Position numbers and translations under genes: made by a program. This document shows, in pieces, positions 1 to 8,985 of a DNA stretch of 64,000 nucleotides. Every line of letters starts with the position of its first letter. Position 1 is the first letter of the stretch. The notes under the pieces are model-generated. The model was not told the origin of the DNA. It did no database searches and worked only from the letters and a program-made list of their open reading frames with translations. The DNA comes from Autumnicola patrickiae (GTDB taxonomy: Bacteria > Bacteroidota > Bacteroidia > Flavobacteriales > Flavobacteriaceae), in contig NZ_JAVRHM010000001.1 in assembly GCF_031846525.1 (NCBI RefSeq), forward strand, positions 310,001 to 374,000, given 5' to 3'.

Positions 1-2805
1 CTTTTTATTCTCTTAATCTGCGGAAATGTTTCTGCTCAGGAACAGGGAAATCCATCAACAAGATTTAATGTCGATTTTGAAACTTTTACCTTAAAAAATG
101 GTCTGAATGTTATTTTACACGTGGACGAATCTGATCCCGTGGTTGCAGTGGCATTAACCGCACATGTAGGGTCTGCAAGAGAAAAAGAAGGTCGGACTGG
201 TTTTGCCCATCTTTTTGAACATCTGCTCTTCCTTGAGTCAGAAAATCTTGGAAAAGGCGGACTCGATAAAATGAGTGCACGCATTGGAGGTTCCGGAGCG
301 AATGGTTCTACCAGCCGGGACAGGACAAATTATTTCCAGACTGTGCCTAATGATGCCCTGGAAAAAATGATCTGGGCAGAAGCAGATAAACTTGGATTTT
401 TTATAAATACTGTAACAGAGCCTGTACTGGCAAAGGAAAAAGAAGTCGTCAAAAACGAAAAAAGACAAGGAATAGATAATGCTCCCTATGGCCACACCAT
501 GTATGTTATAGATAAAAATCTCTACCCGGATGATCATCCATACAACTGGCAGGTAATAGGTTCTCTGGAAGACCTTCAAAACGCAACATTGCAGGATGTG
601 AAAGATTTTTATAACAACTGGTACGTACCCAACAACGTGACGCTTACAATCGCCGGGGACTTCGATAAAGCACAGGCTAAAGAATGGGTTCACAAATATT
701 TTGACGAAATCCCACGCGGGGACGAGATGCAGAGACAGGAAAAACAACCTGTGAAGCTGGCTGAAACAAAGAAGTTATATTATGAAGATAATTTCGCAAA
801 CCTGCCGGAACTTACCATGGCATGGCCTTCTGTTTATTCTTATCATGAAGATTCCTATGCATTGGAATTACTCGCAAAATATCTTTCTGACGGAAAAAAT
901 GCACCACTTTATCAAGACCTGGTTGACGAGAAACAACTTACGGGTAGAGTGAATATGTTTAATTATACTTCAGAATTAGCCGGGCAGTTTATGCTGCAGG
1001 TAAGAGCTTACGACGGTAAGGATCTTGATTCGGTAAAAGCTGCGATTGAAGAAAGCTTCAGAAAATTTGAAAAAGAAGGGATTCCGCAGAAGGATTTAAA
1101 GAGAATAAAAGCAGGACAGGAAAGCAATTTCTATAATAGTATTTCCAGCGTGCTGGGAAAAGGCTTTCAGCTGGCCCAGTATGAAATTTTCGCCAACGAT
1201 CCCAATTACATCAACAAGGAAGTTGAAAAAATACTTGCGGTTACTGCGGAAGATGTGATGCGGGTTTACAAGAAATACATCAAAAACAAATCTTATGTCG
1301 CGACCAGTTTTACTCCAAAAGGTCAGGTTGAACTTGCCTTAGAAGGTTCTGAAGAAGCTGAAGTTGCAGAAGAGCAAATAGTTGAAGGAGCTGAAGAGGA
1401 CATCGATTTGAACCAGGGTGTTGCTTACGAGAAGACGCCAACTTCATTTGACAGAAGTACTGAACCTCCCTACAGTTCAAAACCAGAAATGATTGAGCCG
1501 GAAATTTGGGAAGCACACTTACCTTCAGGATTAAGCGTTTCGGGAATTAAAAATACTGAAGTACCGCTCGTAAAATTTGCATTGGAGATGAAAGGCGGCC
1601 TCATGTTGGAGAATGCTGATAAAGTTGGAGTTTCCAATCTTTTAGCCGAATTAATGACAAAAGGCACAAAGGATAAGACTCCGCAGCAACTGGAAGAAGC
1701 CATAGAACTTTTGGGTTCTAATATTAATGTAAGCGCGGGAGATGAGAAAATCACATTGAGCGGGAGTACACTGGCCAAGAATTACCAGGAAACTATGGAG
1801 CTTGTTAAAGAGATCCTTTTGGAACCGCGCTGGGACGAAGAAGAGTTTCAGCTGGCAAAACAATCGGTTCTAAGCAGGATTCAGCAGATGGAAGCCAATC
1901 CAAACAGTATTGCAAGTAATGAATTTAAGAAGCTCGTCTATGGGCCAGGTCATATACTTTCCCACAATATACTCGGCACCAAAGCTTCTGTAGAAAGCAT
2001 CACCATGGAAGATTTAAAGAATTATTATAACTCTTACCTCTCCCCTTTAAGCTCCGGTTTTATGGCAGTAGGTGCACTGGAAAAAGATGATGTAATAAAC
2101 TCCCTTAAAGGTATTGGAGCAAACTGGCCGGTTAAAAATTTTCGCTTTCCCGAATTACCCGAACCACAGAAACCAGAAGAATCCCTGGTGTACTTTTACG
2201 ATGTTCCCGGTGCAAAACAGTCGGTTTTTAGGTTTGGAACGCCTGCACTGGCCGCAGCAGATGAAGATTATTATCCCGCAGAAGTAATGAATTACCGGCT
2301 TGGCGGCGGGAGCTTTGCCTCCCAGCTCACCCAGGAACTAAGGGAAGGAAAGGGTTACACCTACGGAATCCGGTCCGGATTTTACGGTGACCAAAATACC
2401 GGGCCATTTATGATTTCCACGGGCGTACGTTCCAATATTACCAGTGAAGCGGCTTTACTGATTAAAGAAATACTGGAAAATTATCCGGAAAATTTTAATC
2501 AGAATGATCTTCAAGTCACCAAGGGTTATATGATAAAAAGCAACGCCAGGAAATTCGAAACTTTGGATTCAAAATTGGAGATGCTGAGTGATATCCGCAA
2601 TTATCAACTGGACAAGAATTATGTTAAGCAACGGGAACAACTGGTGGAGGAAATGACTGTAACAGACATTAAAGATTTAGCTATAAAATATATTGATCCC
2701 GATAAGATGTACTACCTGATTGTTGGAGACGCCGAAACTCAGCTTGACCAACTGGAAGTACTAGGCTACGGAAAACCTGTTTTGCTTAATCCGTCTGAAG
2801 AATAA
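1..2805 (+). CDS. M16 family zinc metalloprotease, 5' end cut off by the window
   Basis: Secreted or periplasmic peptidase of the M16 (pitrilysin/insulinase) family, present here as 934 residues that run off the left edge. The reading frame is open from base 1 and begins inside a signal peptide whose end reads CGNVSAQEQ, so the GTG at 121 is internal and not the start. The zinc motif HxxEH is seen as HLFEH (H codon near base 208), with the third ligand glutamate about 75-80 residues downstream in a NEKRQG context. Two M16 halves are visible: an active N-terminal half and a C-terminal half (after about base 1500) lacking HxxEH, with the GKGYTYGIRS segment typical of the substrate-binding half. 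An acidic linker rich in Glu separates them. Family identification is firm; substrate is unknown. Confidence 0.93.
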   Translation, partial: LFILLICGNVSAQEQGNPSTRFNVDFETFTLKNGLNVILHVDESDPVVAVALTAHVGSAREKEGRTGFAHLFEHLLFLESENLGKGGLDKMSARIGGSGANGSTSRDRTNYFQTVPNDALEKMIWAEADKLGFFINTVTEPVLAKEKEVVKNEKRQGIDNAPYGHTMYVIDKNLYPDDHPYNWQVIGSLEDLQNATLQDVKDFYNNWYVPNNVTLTIAGDFDKAQAKEWVHKYFDEIPRGDEMQRQEKQPVKLAETKKLYYEDNFANLPELTMAWPSVYSYHEDSYALELLAKYLSDGKNAPLYQDLVDEKQLTGRVNMFNYTSELAGQFMLQVRAYDGKDLDSVKAAIEESFRKFEKEGIPQKDLKRIKAGQESNFYNSISSVLGKGFQLAQYEIFANDPNYINKEVEKILAVTAEDVMRVYKKYIKNKSYVATSFTPKGQVELALEGSEEAEVAEEQIVEGAEEDIDLNQGVAYEKTPTSFDRSTEPPYSSKPEMIEPEIWEAHLPSGLSVSGIKNTEVPLVKFALEMKGGLMLENADKVGVSNLLAELMTKGTKDKTPQQLEEAIELLGSNINVSAGDEKITLSGSTLAKNYQETMELVKEILLEPRWDEEEFQLAKQSVLSRIQQMEANPNSIASNEFKKLVYGPGHILSHNILGTKASVESITMEDLKNYYNSYLSPLSSGFMAVGALEKDDVINSLKGIGANWPVKNFRFPELPEPQKPEESLVYFYDVPGAKQSVFRFGTPALAAADEDYYPAEVMNYRLGGGSFASQLTQELREGKGYTYGIRSGFYGDQNTGPFMISTGVRSNITSEAALLIKEILENYPENFNQNDLQVTKGYMIKSNARKFETLDSKLEMLSDIRNYQLDKNYVKQREQLVEEMTVTDIKDLAIKYIDPDKMYYLIVGDAETQLDQLEVLGYGKPVLLNPSEE

Positions 2806-3144
2806 TATTTTTTATTAGCTATTTCCATTTTTTAAAAGGTTGATAAGAAATTTTCAAAACTAAAGAACTTTGTCACACGAGTGGAGTCGGGATGCTTAAG
2901 CTTAATCTCTTGAAATTTCCTGACTCCGCTCTAATTCCCTCCTTAGATCTTCAATATTCTATTGTCAGATTGAGCATCTTAAAACTGAAGTACGATAATT
3001 GCCATTTTAAGGCCCTGCCTTATTTTAGCTTTAGAGAAATAGTTTAGCTTTCAGCTTGTTTTACTTATTTCCAGCATCAATTGGCCATAAAAGCGCTTTA
3101 AATCATAAGTTTTACTATTTTTATAGATACAATTTCAGAAGTTT
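2806..3144. other. 339-bp intergenic stretch with inverted repeat and dispersed repeat copy
   Basis: No convincing gene is seen. It holds an imperfect inverted repeat (GAGTGGAGTC at 2879-2888 and GACTCCGCTC at 2922-2931, one wobble mismatch), which could end the upstream protease transcript although no clean T-tract follows, and one copy of the dispersed repeat with core CGATAATTGCCATTTT at about 2993-3008. Confidence 0.6.
2991..3022 (-). repeat. Dispersed intergenic repeat, copy 1
   Basis: Matches the family core CGATAATTGCCATTTT exactly, followed by a diverged GC-rich tail ending CTGCCTT where other copies have GGTGCCTCTTT. It lies about 190 bases after the protease stop codon, in the same orientation relative to that gene as the copy after ftsY. 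Confidence 0.6.
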
Positions 3145-3831
3145 TTGAAGAAATACTCAAAATATTCATCTTTTGCCCTTTCAGCCTTTATTATTCTTTG
3201 CCTGGTTGCTTCATACTTTATTTTTCCGGCATTTCAGGATTTTGCAGATGAAACTGTCAACGTAATTTTAAAGGGTAATACTGAAGAAACACATGCCTAT
3301 TTTAAAGAATTTGGGATTTGGGGGCCTATAGCTATTATTGTCTTTATCATTTTGCAAATGTTCCTCATCATTTTCCCTTCCTGGCTGCCGGTGATTATTT
3401 CAGTTATGGCATACGGTCTTTGGTGGGGAGTTCTTATTTCACTTACCGGGGTCATGCTAGCCTCTGCAATAGGATATTTTATCGGTATTAAATTAAAAGG
3501 TGCTCTTGAGGGCGTAATTGGTGAAGAAAAACTGAAGAAAATGGACTTTTGGATAACCCATTACGCATTTGGATCTGTTATCCTCTTTAGGATTTCACCA
3601 TTTCTTTCTAATGATTCCATCAGCTTTATTGCAGGAATGCTTAATATGAAATTTAAAAAGTTCATGCTCGCTACCTTCTGCGGAATGCTACCACTTTCTA
3701 TAGCAATAGGATATTTTTCCGAAGATATTTCAACCTTAAAAAACGGCATGTATTGGATTGGTGGCGCCGGAATCGTAGCTTATGCCATTTATATTATAAT
3801 CGATTACAGAAAGCGAAGAAATGGCAAATAG
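3145..3831 (+). CDS. TVP38/TMEM64 (VTT domain) membrane protein
   Basis: Integral inner-membrane protein of 228 residues in the VTT/DedA-like family (SNARE-associated domain, PF09335). About six hydrophobic segments are visible (roughly residues 8-30, 58-80, 88-112, 140-160, 170-192 and 200-220). The family hallmark lies near residues 145-170: RISPFLSNDSISFIAGM, followed by a Phe-rich amphipathic stretch. Members are thought to act in lipid scrambling or envelope homeostasis, but no substrate can be read from the sequence. The start is TTG at 3145, chosen because it gives MKKYSK directly before the first membrane segment and no ATG lies upstream in frame. Family assignment is good; function is uncertain. 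Confidence 0.85.
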   Translation: MKKYSKYSSFALSAFIILCLVASYFIFPAFQDFADETVNVILKGNTEETHAYFKEFGIWGPIAIIVFIILQMFLIIFPSWLPVIISVMAYGLWWGVLISLTGVMLASAIGYFIGIKLKGALEGVIGEEKLKKMDFWITHYAFGSVILFRISPFLSNDSISFIAGMLNMKFKKFMLATFCGMLPLSIAIGYFSEDISTLKNGMYWIGGAGIVAYAIYIIIDYRKRRNGK

Positions 3832-3905
3832 AATTGAATAATAAACAGCGCGGTGCAGGATATTCTAAAAAATGAGAGCACTACTAAAATTACCATCTCC
3901 GTCCT

Positions 3906-4580
3906 ATGAAGAAATTTCTACGTTACCTCCGGAATGGTGTTTTGATTTTTTTTCTACCATTCTTCATTTACCTGATACTGGCAATAATTGGAAGCATTAT
4001 TCCTGTAAATAAACAGGAAACAAATCAGGAAAAGGAAATTTCGGTTTTTCTTATTTCCAACGGTACACATACAGATTTGGTAGTTCCTTTCAAATCCAGT
4101 GTATTTGACTGGAAAGAAATTTTTCAAGAAGAACATTTTAAAACTTCACCAGGAGATTATCAATACGTCGGCTTTGGCTGGGGCGATCTGGAATTCTACA
4201 GGACTACACCTCAATGGGAAGATCTGACAATTAAAACCGCGTTTAATTCCCTTTTTCTTGAAACACCCGCAGCGCTGCACATAAAATTACATCAGGAGAT
4301 AGTACGAAATGATGGTACAATAGCCCTGTCCATTAGCAAAGAACAATACGCTGCCATGGTGGAATATTTCCTTCATACTTTTCAATTGGATAAATATGGG
4401 AATATTCAGCCTGTACCAAATCTTCATTACAACTCTCGTGATGCCTTTTACTATGCTAAAGGTTCTTTAAACCCTTTTAAAACCTGTAACACCTGGGTAA
4501 ACAATGGACTGAAAAATTCTGAAATGAAAGCCTGTCTTTGGACTCCCTTCACTCAGGGTATATTTTATCAGTATCCATAG
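3906..4580 (+). CDS. DUF2459 (TIGR02117) family membrane-anchored protein
   Basis: Protein of 224 residues with one N-terminal membrane anchor (about residues 11-33) and an extracytoplasmic domain. Family features seen are SNGTHTDLVVP, FGWGDLEFYRTTPQW and, near the C-terminus, CNTWVNNGLK, which includes a conserved Cys preceded by FYYAKG. The conserved His and Cys suggest a papain-like or NlpC/P60-type fold, but this is inference. The biochemical role of the family is not established. It is 74 bases after the VTT protein and may share its transcript. Confidence 0.8.
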   Translation: MKKFLRYLRNGVLIFFLPFFIYLILAIIGSIIPVNKQETNQEKEISVFLISNGTHTDLVVPFKSSVFDWKEIFQEEHFKTSPGDYQYVGFGWGDLEFYRTTPQWEDLTIKTAFNSLFLETPAALHIKLHQEIVRNDGTIALSISKEQYAAMVEYFLHTFQLDKYGNIQPVPNLHYNSRDAFYYAKGSLNPFKTCNTWVNNGLKNSEMKACLWTPFTQGIFYQYP

Positions 4581-4668
4581 CTTTTTTATACTTTTTTTAT
4601 AATACTTCACTTCGGTAGTCCTTCCTAAATTACTTAACTTCAGTAAACAACCAATAAAATGAAGTGAG

Positions 4669-5970
4669 ATGATTTCTGTGAAGACTGACGATTCTGAATT
4701 AAAGAAGTATTACCACAACCTCCAAAATTCTGAGGATCTGGATCCTCTTCTGGACAGGATCGGGGATTATAAATATGTGCTTTTGGGTGAAGCCAGTCAT
4801 GGCACCCACGAATATTATACCTGGCGGGCCCAGATTTCCAAACGACTTATAGAAGAAAAAGGATTTTCCTTTATTGCCGTTGAAGGTGACTGGCCCGATT
4901 GCTATAAAATCAACAAATGGATTAAAGATTATCCCAATTCCGGAGAAAATATTCAGGATGTATTAAAAGAATTTAATCGCTGGCCGACGTGGATGTGGGC
5001 GAATTGGGAAATTGCCGCTTTTGCAACCTGGTTAAAAAACCATAACAGCAAATTCGCAGACCAGAAGAAAATAGGATTCTATGGTCTGGACGTTTACAGC
5101 CTCTGGGATTCTATGGAAATACTCGTCGAATACCTCGAAAAGGAAGATCCTGAAACTGCGAAAATTGCCAAAAATGCCTTTCAATGTTTTGAGCCTTATA
5201 AAGAGCGTGATTCTTACGCCTCTGTATTTAAATCGGCTAAAGAAGGTTGTAAAGCTGAAGTCATTAAGCTTTTAAAGGAAGTGCGGCATAATGCCCATAA
5301 TTACAATACGGAAGAGGAAGCTGATTTAAATGCGGAAATTAATGCGCTTGTAATGGCCAATGCTGAAAAATACTACGAAGCAATGGCAGGTTTTGGGGAT
5401 GATTCCTGGAATGTGCGGGACAGACATATGGTGGAAACACTGAATACTCTAATGGACTACCATGATCCAGACGCGAAGGTGATTGTTTGGGAACATAACA
5501 CCCATGTTGGGGACGCACGTGCGACAGGCATGGCCGCCAGCGGACTACTAAACGTTGGGCAGCTTGTGCGGGAACAGCATAAAGATGAAGGTGTGGTGCT
5601 GGTAGGCTTTGGATCTTATTCAGGATCGGTGATGGCCGGTAGTAGCTGGGGAGCACCAATGCAGAAGATGAAAGTTCCGAAAGGGATTGAAGGAAGTCTC
5701 GAACGGCAACTTCATAAATCTGATCCTGCTAATAAACTGATAATTTTTGATGAAGCTTCTGAATTAAAAGAAGCTTTTTCAGAAAGAATAGGTCATCGTG
5801 CAATAGGTGTGGTCTACGATCCAGGTTGGGAAAGAGGAAACTATGTTCCTTCCCGGATGTCTGATCGATATGACGCCTTTCTCTTTATTGATAAAACCGA
5901 AGCTTTGCACCCGCTCAAAATTAAACCGAAAGGTGACCTCACTCCAGAGACTTATCCGTTTGGAATATAA
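4669..5970 (+). CDS. Erythromycin esterase family protein
   Basis: Cytoplasmic hydrolase-like protein of 433 residues, full length for PF05139. Residues matching the EreB-type active centre are visible: E41 and H44 in GEASHG, E72 in VEGDW, and the His-rich WEHNTHVGD at 274-282. Chromosomal members in flavobacteria are usually of unknown substrate and are not evidence of macrolide resistance. It is followed 39 bases later by the aldolase gene on the same strand. Family call is firm; the real reaction is unknown. Confidence 0.88.
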   Translation: MISVKTDDSELKKYYHNLQNSEDLDPLLDRIGDYKYVLLGEASHGTHEYYTWRAQISKRLIEEKGFSFIAVEGDWPDCYKINKWIKDYPNSGENIQDVLKEFNRWPTWMWANWEIAAFATWLKNHNSKFADQKKIGFYGLDVYSLWDSMEILVEYLEKEDPETAKIAKNAFQCFEPYKERDSYASVFKSAKEGCKAEVIKLLKEVRHNAHNYNTEEEADLNAEINALVMANAEKYYEAMAGFGDDSWNVRDRHMVETLNTLMDYHDPDAKVIVWEHNTHVGDARATGMAASGLLNVGQLVREQHKDEGVVLVGFGSYSGSVMAGSSWGAPMQKMKVPKGIEGSLERQLHKSDPANKLIIFDEASELKEAFSERIGHRAIGVVYDPGWERGNYVPSRMSDRYDAFLFIDKTEALHPLKIKPKGDLTPETYPFGI

Positions 5971-6009
5971 AATCAACTGAAATAATTACAATAATAAACT
6001 AGAAGAGCT

Positions 6010-7068
6010 ATGAAAGAATTAAATGAAATCACTGAAATTTTAGGAGACGATGCTTCCTATTATCTGGATCACGTTAGCAAAAAGATTCCAAAGGAGCGGC
6101 TACAGATTCCGGGACCAGAAAGTGTGGATAATTTCAGAGAAAGCGACAGGAGTCCGCAGGTACTAAAAAATCTTGCTCAGCTCTATAACCACGGAAATTT
6201 AGGCGGAACGGGTTATATCAATATTTTGCCGATAGACCAGGGAATCGAACATTCTGCGGCTTTTTCGTTTTACAAAAATCAGGATTATTTTGATCCGGAA
6301 AATATAGTGAAGCTGGCAGTAGAAGCAGGTTGTAATGGTGTGGCATCCACTTTTGGTGCACTTGCACTCCATTCCAGAAAGTACGCTCATAAAATTCCTT
6401 TTGTTGTAAAAATCAATCATAACGAGCTGCTCACCTACCCTAATAAGTATGACCAGATTTCCTACGGAACGGTAAAAGAAGCCTGGAATATGGGTGCAAC
6501 GGCCATTGGAGCCACTATATACTTCGGATCAAAGCAAAGTAACCGTCAAATCCAGGAAATTGCCGAAGCTTTTGAAGAGGCACACCAGCTGGGAATGGCA
6601 ACCATTCTCTGGTGCTATACCCGTAACAGCGAATTTAAAACCGATAGTGAAGACTATCACAGCGCAGCCGATCTTACCGGACAGGCCAACCATATTGGCG
6701 TTACTATAAAAGCTGATATTATTAAACAGAAACTACCGACCAATAACTATGGTTTCCGGGAAATTGACTTTGCAAAGCATGATGATGAAATGTACGAAAG
6801 CCTTACCACAGATCATCCAATTGATCTTTGCCGGCTTCAGGTTGCCAACTGCTACATGGGAAAAATAGGTTTAATAAATTCCGGAGGTGGTTCTAAAGGA
6901 GAATCAGATTATAAAGAGGCCGTTAGAACGGCAATTATCAACAAACGTGCAGGCGGTAGCGGACTTATTATGGGAAGAAAAGCTTTTCAGCGGCCTTTAA
7001 AAGAAGGTGTGGATATTTTGGAAAGCGTGCAAAGTGTTTATCTGAATGATAAAATTACGGTGGCTTAA
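6010..7068 (+). CDS. fbaB: Class I fructose-bisphosphate aldolase (DhnA/FbaB type)
   Basis: Glycolytic and gluconeogenic enzyme that cleaves fructose 1,6-bisphosphate to glyceraldehyde 3-phosphate and dihydroxyacetone phosphate through a Schiff base. The 352-residue length matches the DhnA-type class I family. Visible hallmarks are LPIDQGIEHS near residue 75, VVKINHN near 135, and TIKADI with K234 as the expected Schiff-base lysine, then INSGGGSKG and GLIMGRKAFQRP as the phosphate-binding C-terminal segments. ATG at 6010 is well placed. It is the last gene before a large inverted repeat that separates it from the convergent rimO gene. Confidence 0.93.
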   Translation: MKELNEITEILGDDASYYLDHVSKKIPKERLQIPGPESVDNFRESDRSPQVLKNLAQLYNHGNLGGTGYINILPIDQGIEHSAAFSFYKNQDYFDPENIVKLAVEAGCNGVASTFGALALHSRKYAHKIPFVVKINHNELLTYPNKYDQISYGTVKEAWNMGATAIGATIYFGSKQSNRQIQEIAEAFEEAHQLGMATILWCYTRNSEFKTDSEDYHSAADLTGQANHIGVTIKADIIKQKLPTNNYGFREIDFAKHDDEMYESLTTDHPIDLCRLQVANCYMGKIGLINSGGGSKGESDYKEAVRTAIINKRAGGSGLIMGRKAFQRPLKEGVDILESVQSVYLNDKITVA

Positions 7069-7109
7069 TAAGTGAGCAGTAGGCAGTGGCAGTAAAAATT
7101 CTCAGTCAG

Positions 7110-7189
7110 ACCTGCAAGGTTTTAGAAATCTTGTGGGTCTTTTTTAACCCAAACTTAAAACCTACAAGATCAAGAAAGACCTTGCAGGA
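7110..7189. repeat. Long imperfect inverted repeat between convergent genes
   Basis: Outer arms CCTGCAAGG (7111-7119) and CCTTGCAGG (7180-7188) pair perfectly; inner arms ATCTTGTGGGT (7128-7138) and ACCTACAAGAT (7160-7170) pair with one mismatch. The whole can fold to a hairpin of about 80 nt. It sits between the stop codons of the aldolase (+) and rimO (-), so it may serve as a bidirectional terminator. Elements containing ACCTGCAAGG are common in flavobacterial intergenic regions. Confidence 0.75.
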
Positions 7190-7226
7190 GAGCTTGTAAA
7201 CAGAAAATTTTTTTTTTAGAAGAAAC

Positions 7227-8582
7227 TTAAACTGTCCTCCTTATCTTAAGTTCTTTTCTGGATGGTTTCTCAGCTTTTACGTTTACTGCTTCTCCGTATA
7301 AATCAAAGTCGGCGGCTTCGGTAATTTTTACGTCGTAATATTCTGCAGTCTTCAGATAAACTGAAGAAGCATTGATTAGAACCTCGTTATCAACATCTGG
7401 TGAATCAGATTCTGTACGACCTACAAAGTAATTTCCTTCTTTACGATCGATAACTACTTTGAAGGTTTTTCCGATTTTTTGCTGATTCAGTTCCCAGGAA
7501 ATTTGGGACTGGATCTCCATAATTTCGTTGGCACGCTGCTGCTTTACTTCCTGTGGCACATCGTCTTCAAGATTATAGGCGTGCGTATTTTCTTCATGAG
7601 AATAGGTGAAACAACCAAGACGCTCAAATCGCATCTCTTTTACCCAATCCTTCAATTCCTGAAAATGAGCTTCGGTTTCACCGGGATATCCAACGATAAG
7701 CGTAGTTCTGATCGCCATTTCCGGAACCCTGCTTCTGAATTCCTTCAGAAGGTTTGTAGTTTTCTCATGAGTTGTTCCGCGTCGCATCGACTTCAGCAAA
7801 TCATCAGAAATATGTTGCAAAGGAATATCAAGATAATTGCAAATTTTCGGTTCCCGCTTCATAACATCCAAAACGTCCATTGGGAAACCGGTTGGGAATG
7901 CATAATGAAGCCTGATCCATTCAATTCCTTCCACCTTCACAAGGTTTTCAAGAAGTTCAGCTAAATTCCGTTTCTTATAAAGATCCAATCCGTAGTAAGT
8001 AAGATCCTGAGCAATTAAAATAAGTTCTTTAACTCCCTGGGCTGCGAGATTTTTAGCTTCAGTCACCAGGTTTTCTATAGGAGTAGATTTGTGGCCACCC
8101 CGCATTAACGGAATTGCACAAAAAGAACATGGACGGTCACAACCTTCAGCAATCTTTAAATAAGCATAATTTTTTGGAGTGGTAGTCAATCGTTCGCCAA
8201 TAAGCTCATGTTTGTAATCAGCTTCCAAAGCTTTTAAAAGTCCGGGCAGCTCCGTTGTCCCGAAATACTGATCTACATTCGGAATTTCCTTTTGAAGATC
8301 TGGCTTATAACGTTCACTCAAACATCCAGTTACAAAGACTTTATCTACCTCTCCCTGCTCCTTCTTCTCTACAAATTCAAGAATGGTGTTTACCGACTGC
8401 TCCTTAGCATTATCGATAAAACCACAGGTATTAATCACCACAATATTCCCCTCTTCCTCATGCACCACATCCTTTTTATTGGCGCGCAGCTGTCCCATTA
8501 GAATTTCACTGTCGTAAACATTTTTACTACAGCCAAGGGTTACTACATTAATCCTGTTCTTCTTGAACGACTTTGTCCTCAT
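7227..8582 (-). CDS. rimO: Ribosomal protein S12 methylthiotransferase RimO
   Basis: Radical-SAM enzyme that adds a methylthio group to the conserved aspartate of ribosomal protein S12. The 451-residue protein has the expected three parts: an N-terminal MTTase domain with cluster ligands C18 (TLGCSKN), C53 (NTCGFI) and C87 (TGCLSE); a radical-SAM core with C148, C152 and C155 in CDRPCSFC; and a C-terminal TRAM-like domain. The LGCSKN and AEGCDRPCSFCAIP wording distinguishes RimO from MiaB. I prefer the ATG at 8582 over a TTG two codons upstream. It runs convergent to the aldolase gene. Confidence 0.96.
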   Translation of the reverse strand: MRTKSFKKNRINVVTLGCSKNVYDSEILMGQLRANKKDVVHEEEGNIVVINTCGFIDNAKEQSVNTILEFVEKKEQGEVDKVFVTGCLSERYKPDLQKEIPNVDQYFGTTELPGLLKALEADYKHELIGERLTTTPKNYAYLKIAEGCDRPCSFCAIPLMRGGHKSTPIENLVTEAKNLAAQGVKELILIAQDLTYYGLDLYKKRNLAELLENLVKVEGIEWIRLHYAFPTGFPMDVLDVMKREPKICNYLDIPLQHISDDLLKSMRRGTTHEKTTNLLKEFRSRVPEMAIRTTLIVGYPGETEAHFQELKDWVKEMRFERLGCFTYSHEENTHAYNLEDDVPQEVKQQRANEIMEIQSQISWELNQQKIGKTFKVVIDRKEGNYFVGRTESDSPDVDNEVLINASSVYLKTAEYYDVKITEAADFDLYGEAVNVKAEKPSRKELKIRRTV

Positions 8583-8709
8583 ACTCAACTTTTTCTATTA
8601 TCTGCTTTTCTTAATCTTCACAAATTCAACAACCTGTGAAGCCTGCCGTAAAAGCGGTGCAAAGATACAACCTAAAATTAGAAATAAAGATTCTTTAGAA
8701 GATTTGATG

Positions 8710-8985
8710 TTAACTGAAGTATTGCTGAAGTGCCAGCATCCATTCCCTCTCATAATATCGTACAATAGATATCACGATTACCCCTGCAATTACATAAGCC
8801 CAGCTAAATTTTTCTGTTTTCATCATATAGGCACCAATGGCCACAAATATCGCGTAGGGAATACTTAGCACGAGATTTGGCCAAAGCCAGGCACCTCCAA
8901 AAATGGCAATTATCTTCATAATAATATAAAAGATGCTATAGAAGAAAATGATTTTTGAAATTAGAACGAGGTTTCGTCTGGACAT
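8710..8985 (-). CDS. Small membrane protein, translationally coupled to the amidase
   Basis: A 91-residue protein with about three hydrophobic segments (roughly residues 5-25, 32-52 and 60-78) and a charged tail YYEREWM. I do not recognise the family. Its ATG overlaps the TAA stop of the upstream amidase by one base (TAATG), which implies coupled translation from the same transcript. Its codon use resembles that of its neighbours. It could be a small inner-membrane partner of the lipoprotein amidase, but that is only inferred from the coupling. Confidence 0.65.
   Translation of the reverse strand: MSRRNLVLISKIIFFYSIFYIIMKIIAIFGGAWLWPNLVLSIPYAIFVAIGAYMMKTEKFSWAYVIAGVIVISIVRYYEREWMLALQQYFS

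Noticed and set aside
238..747. A 169-codon minus-strand frame opposite the M16 protease
   Set aside because: It is a shadow of a strongly supported gene, with cysteine- and isoleucine-rich random-like sequence.
121..2805. GTG at 121 as the start of the M16 protease
   Set aside because: The frame is open to base 1 and upstream codons encode the end of a signal peptide and the first strand of the protease domain.
4669..5970. Erythromycin esterase family gene as a resistance determinant
   Set aside because: Most chromosomal members of PF05139 do not hydrolyse macrolides; core-genome context offers no mobile signs.
8891..8916. GCACCTCCAAAAATGGCAAT-type match to the dispersed repeat inside the small membrane protein gene
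   Set aside because: It encodes IIAIFGGA within an intact reading frame and lacks the GACC end; similarity to the repeat may be chance, so it is not counted as a copy.
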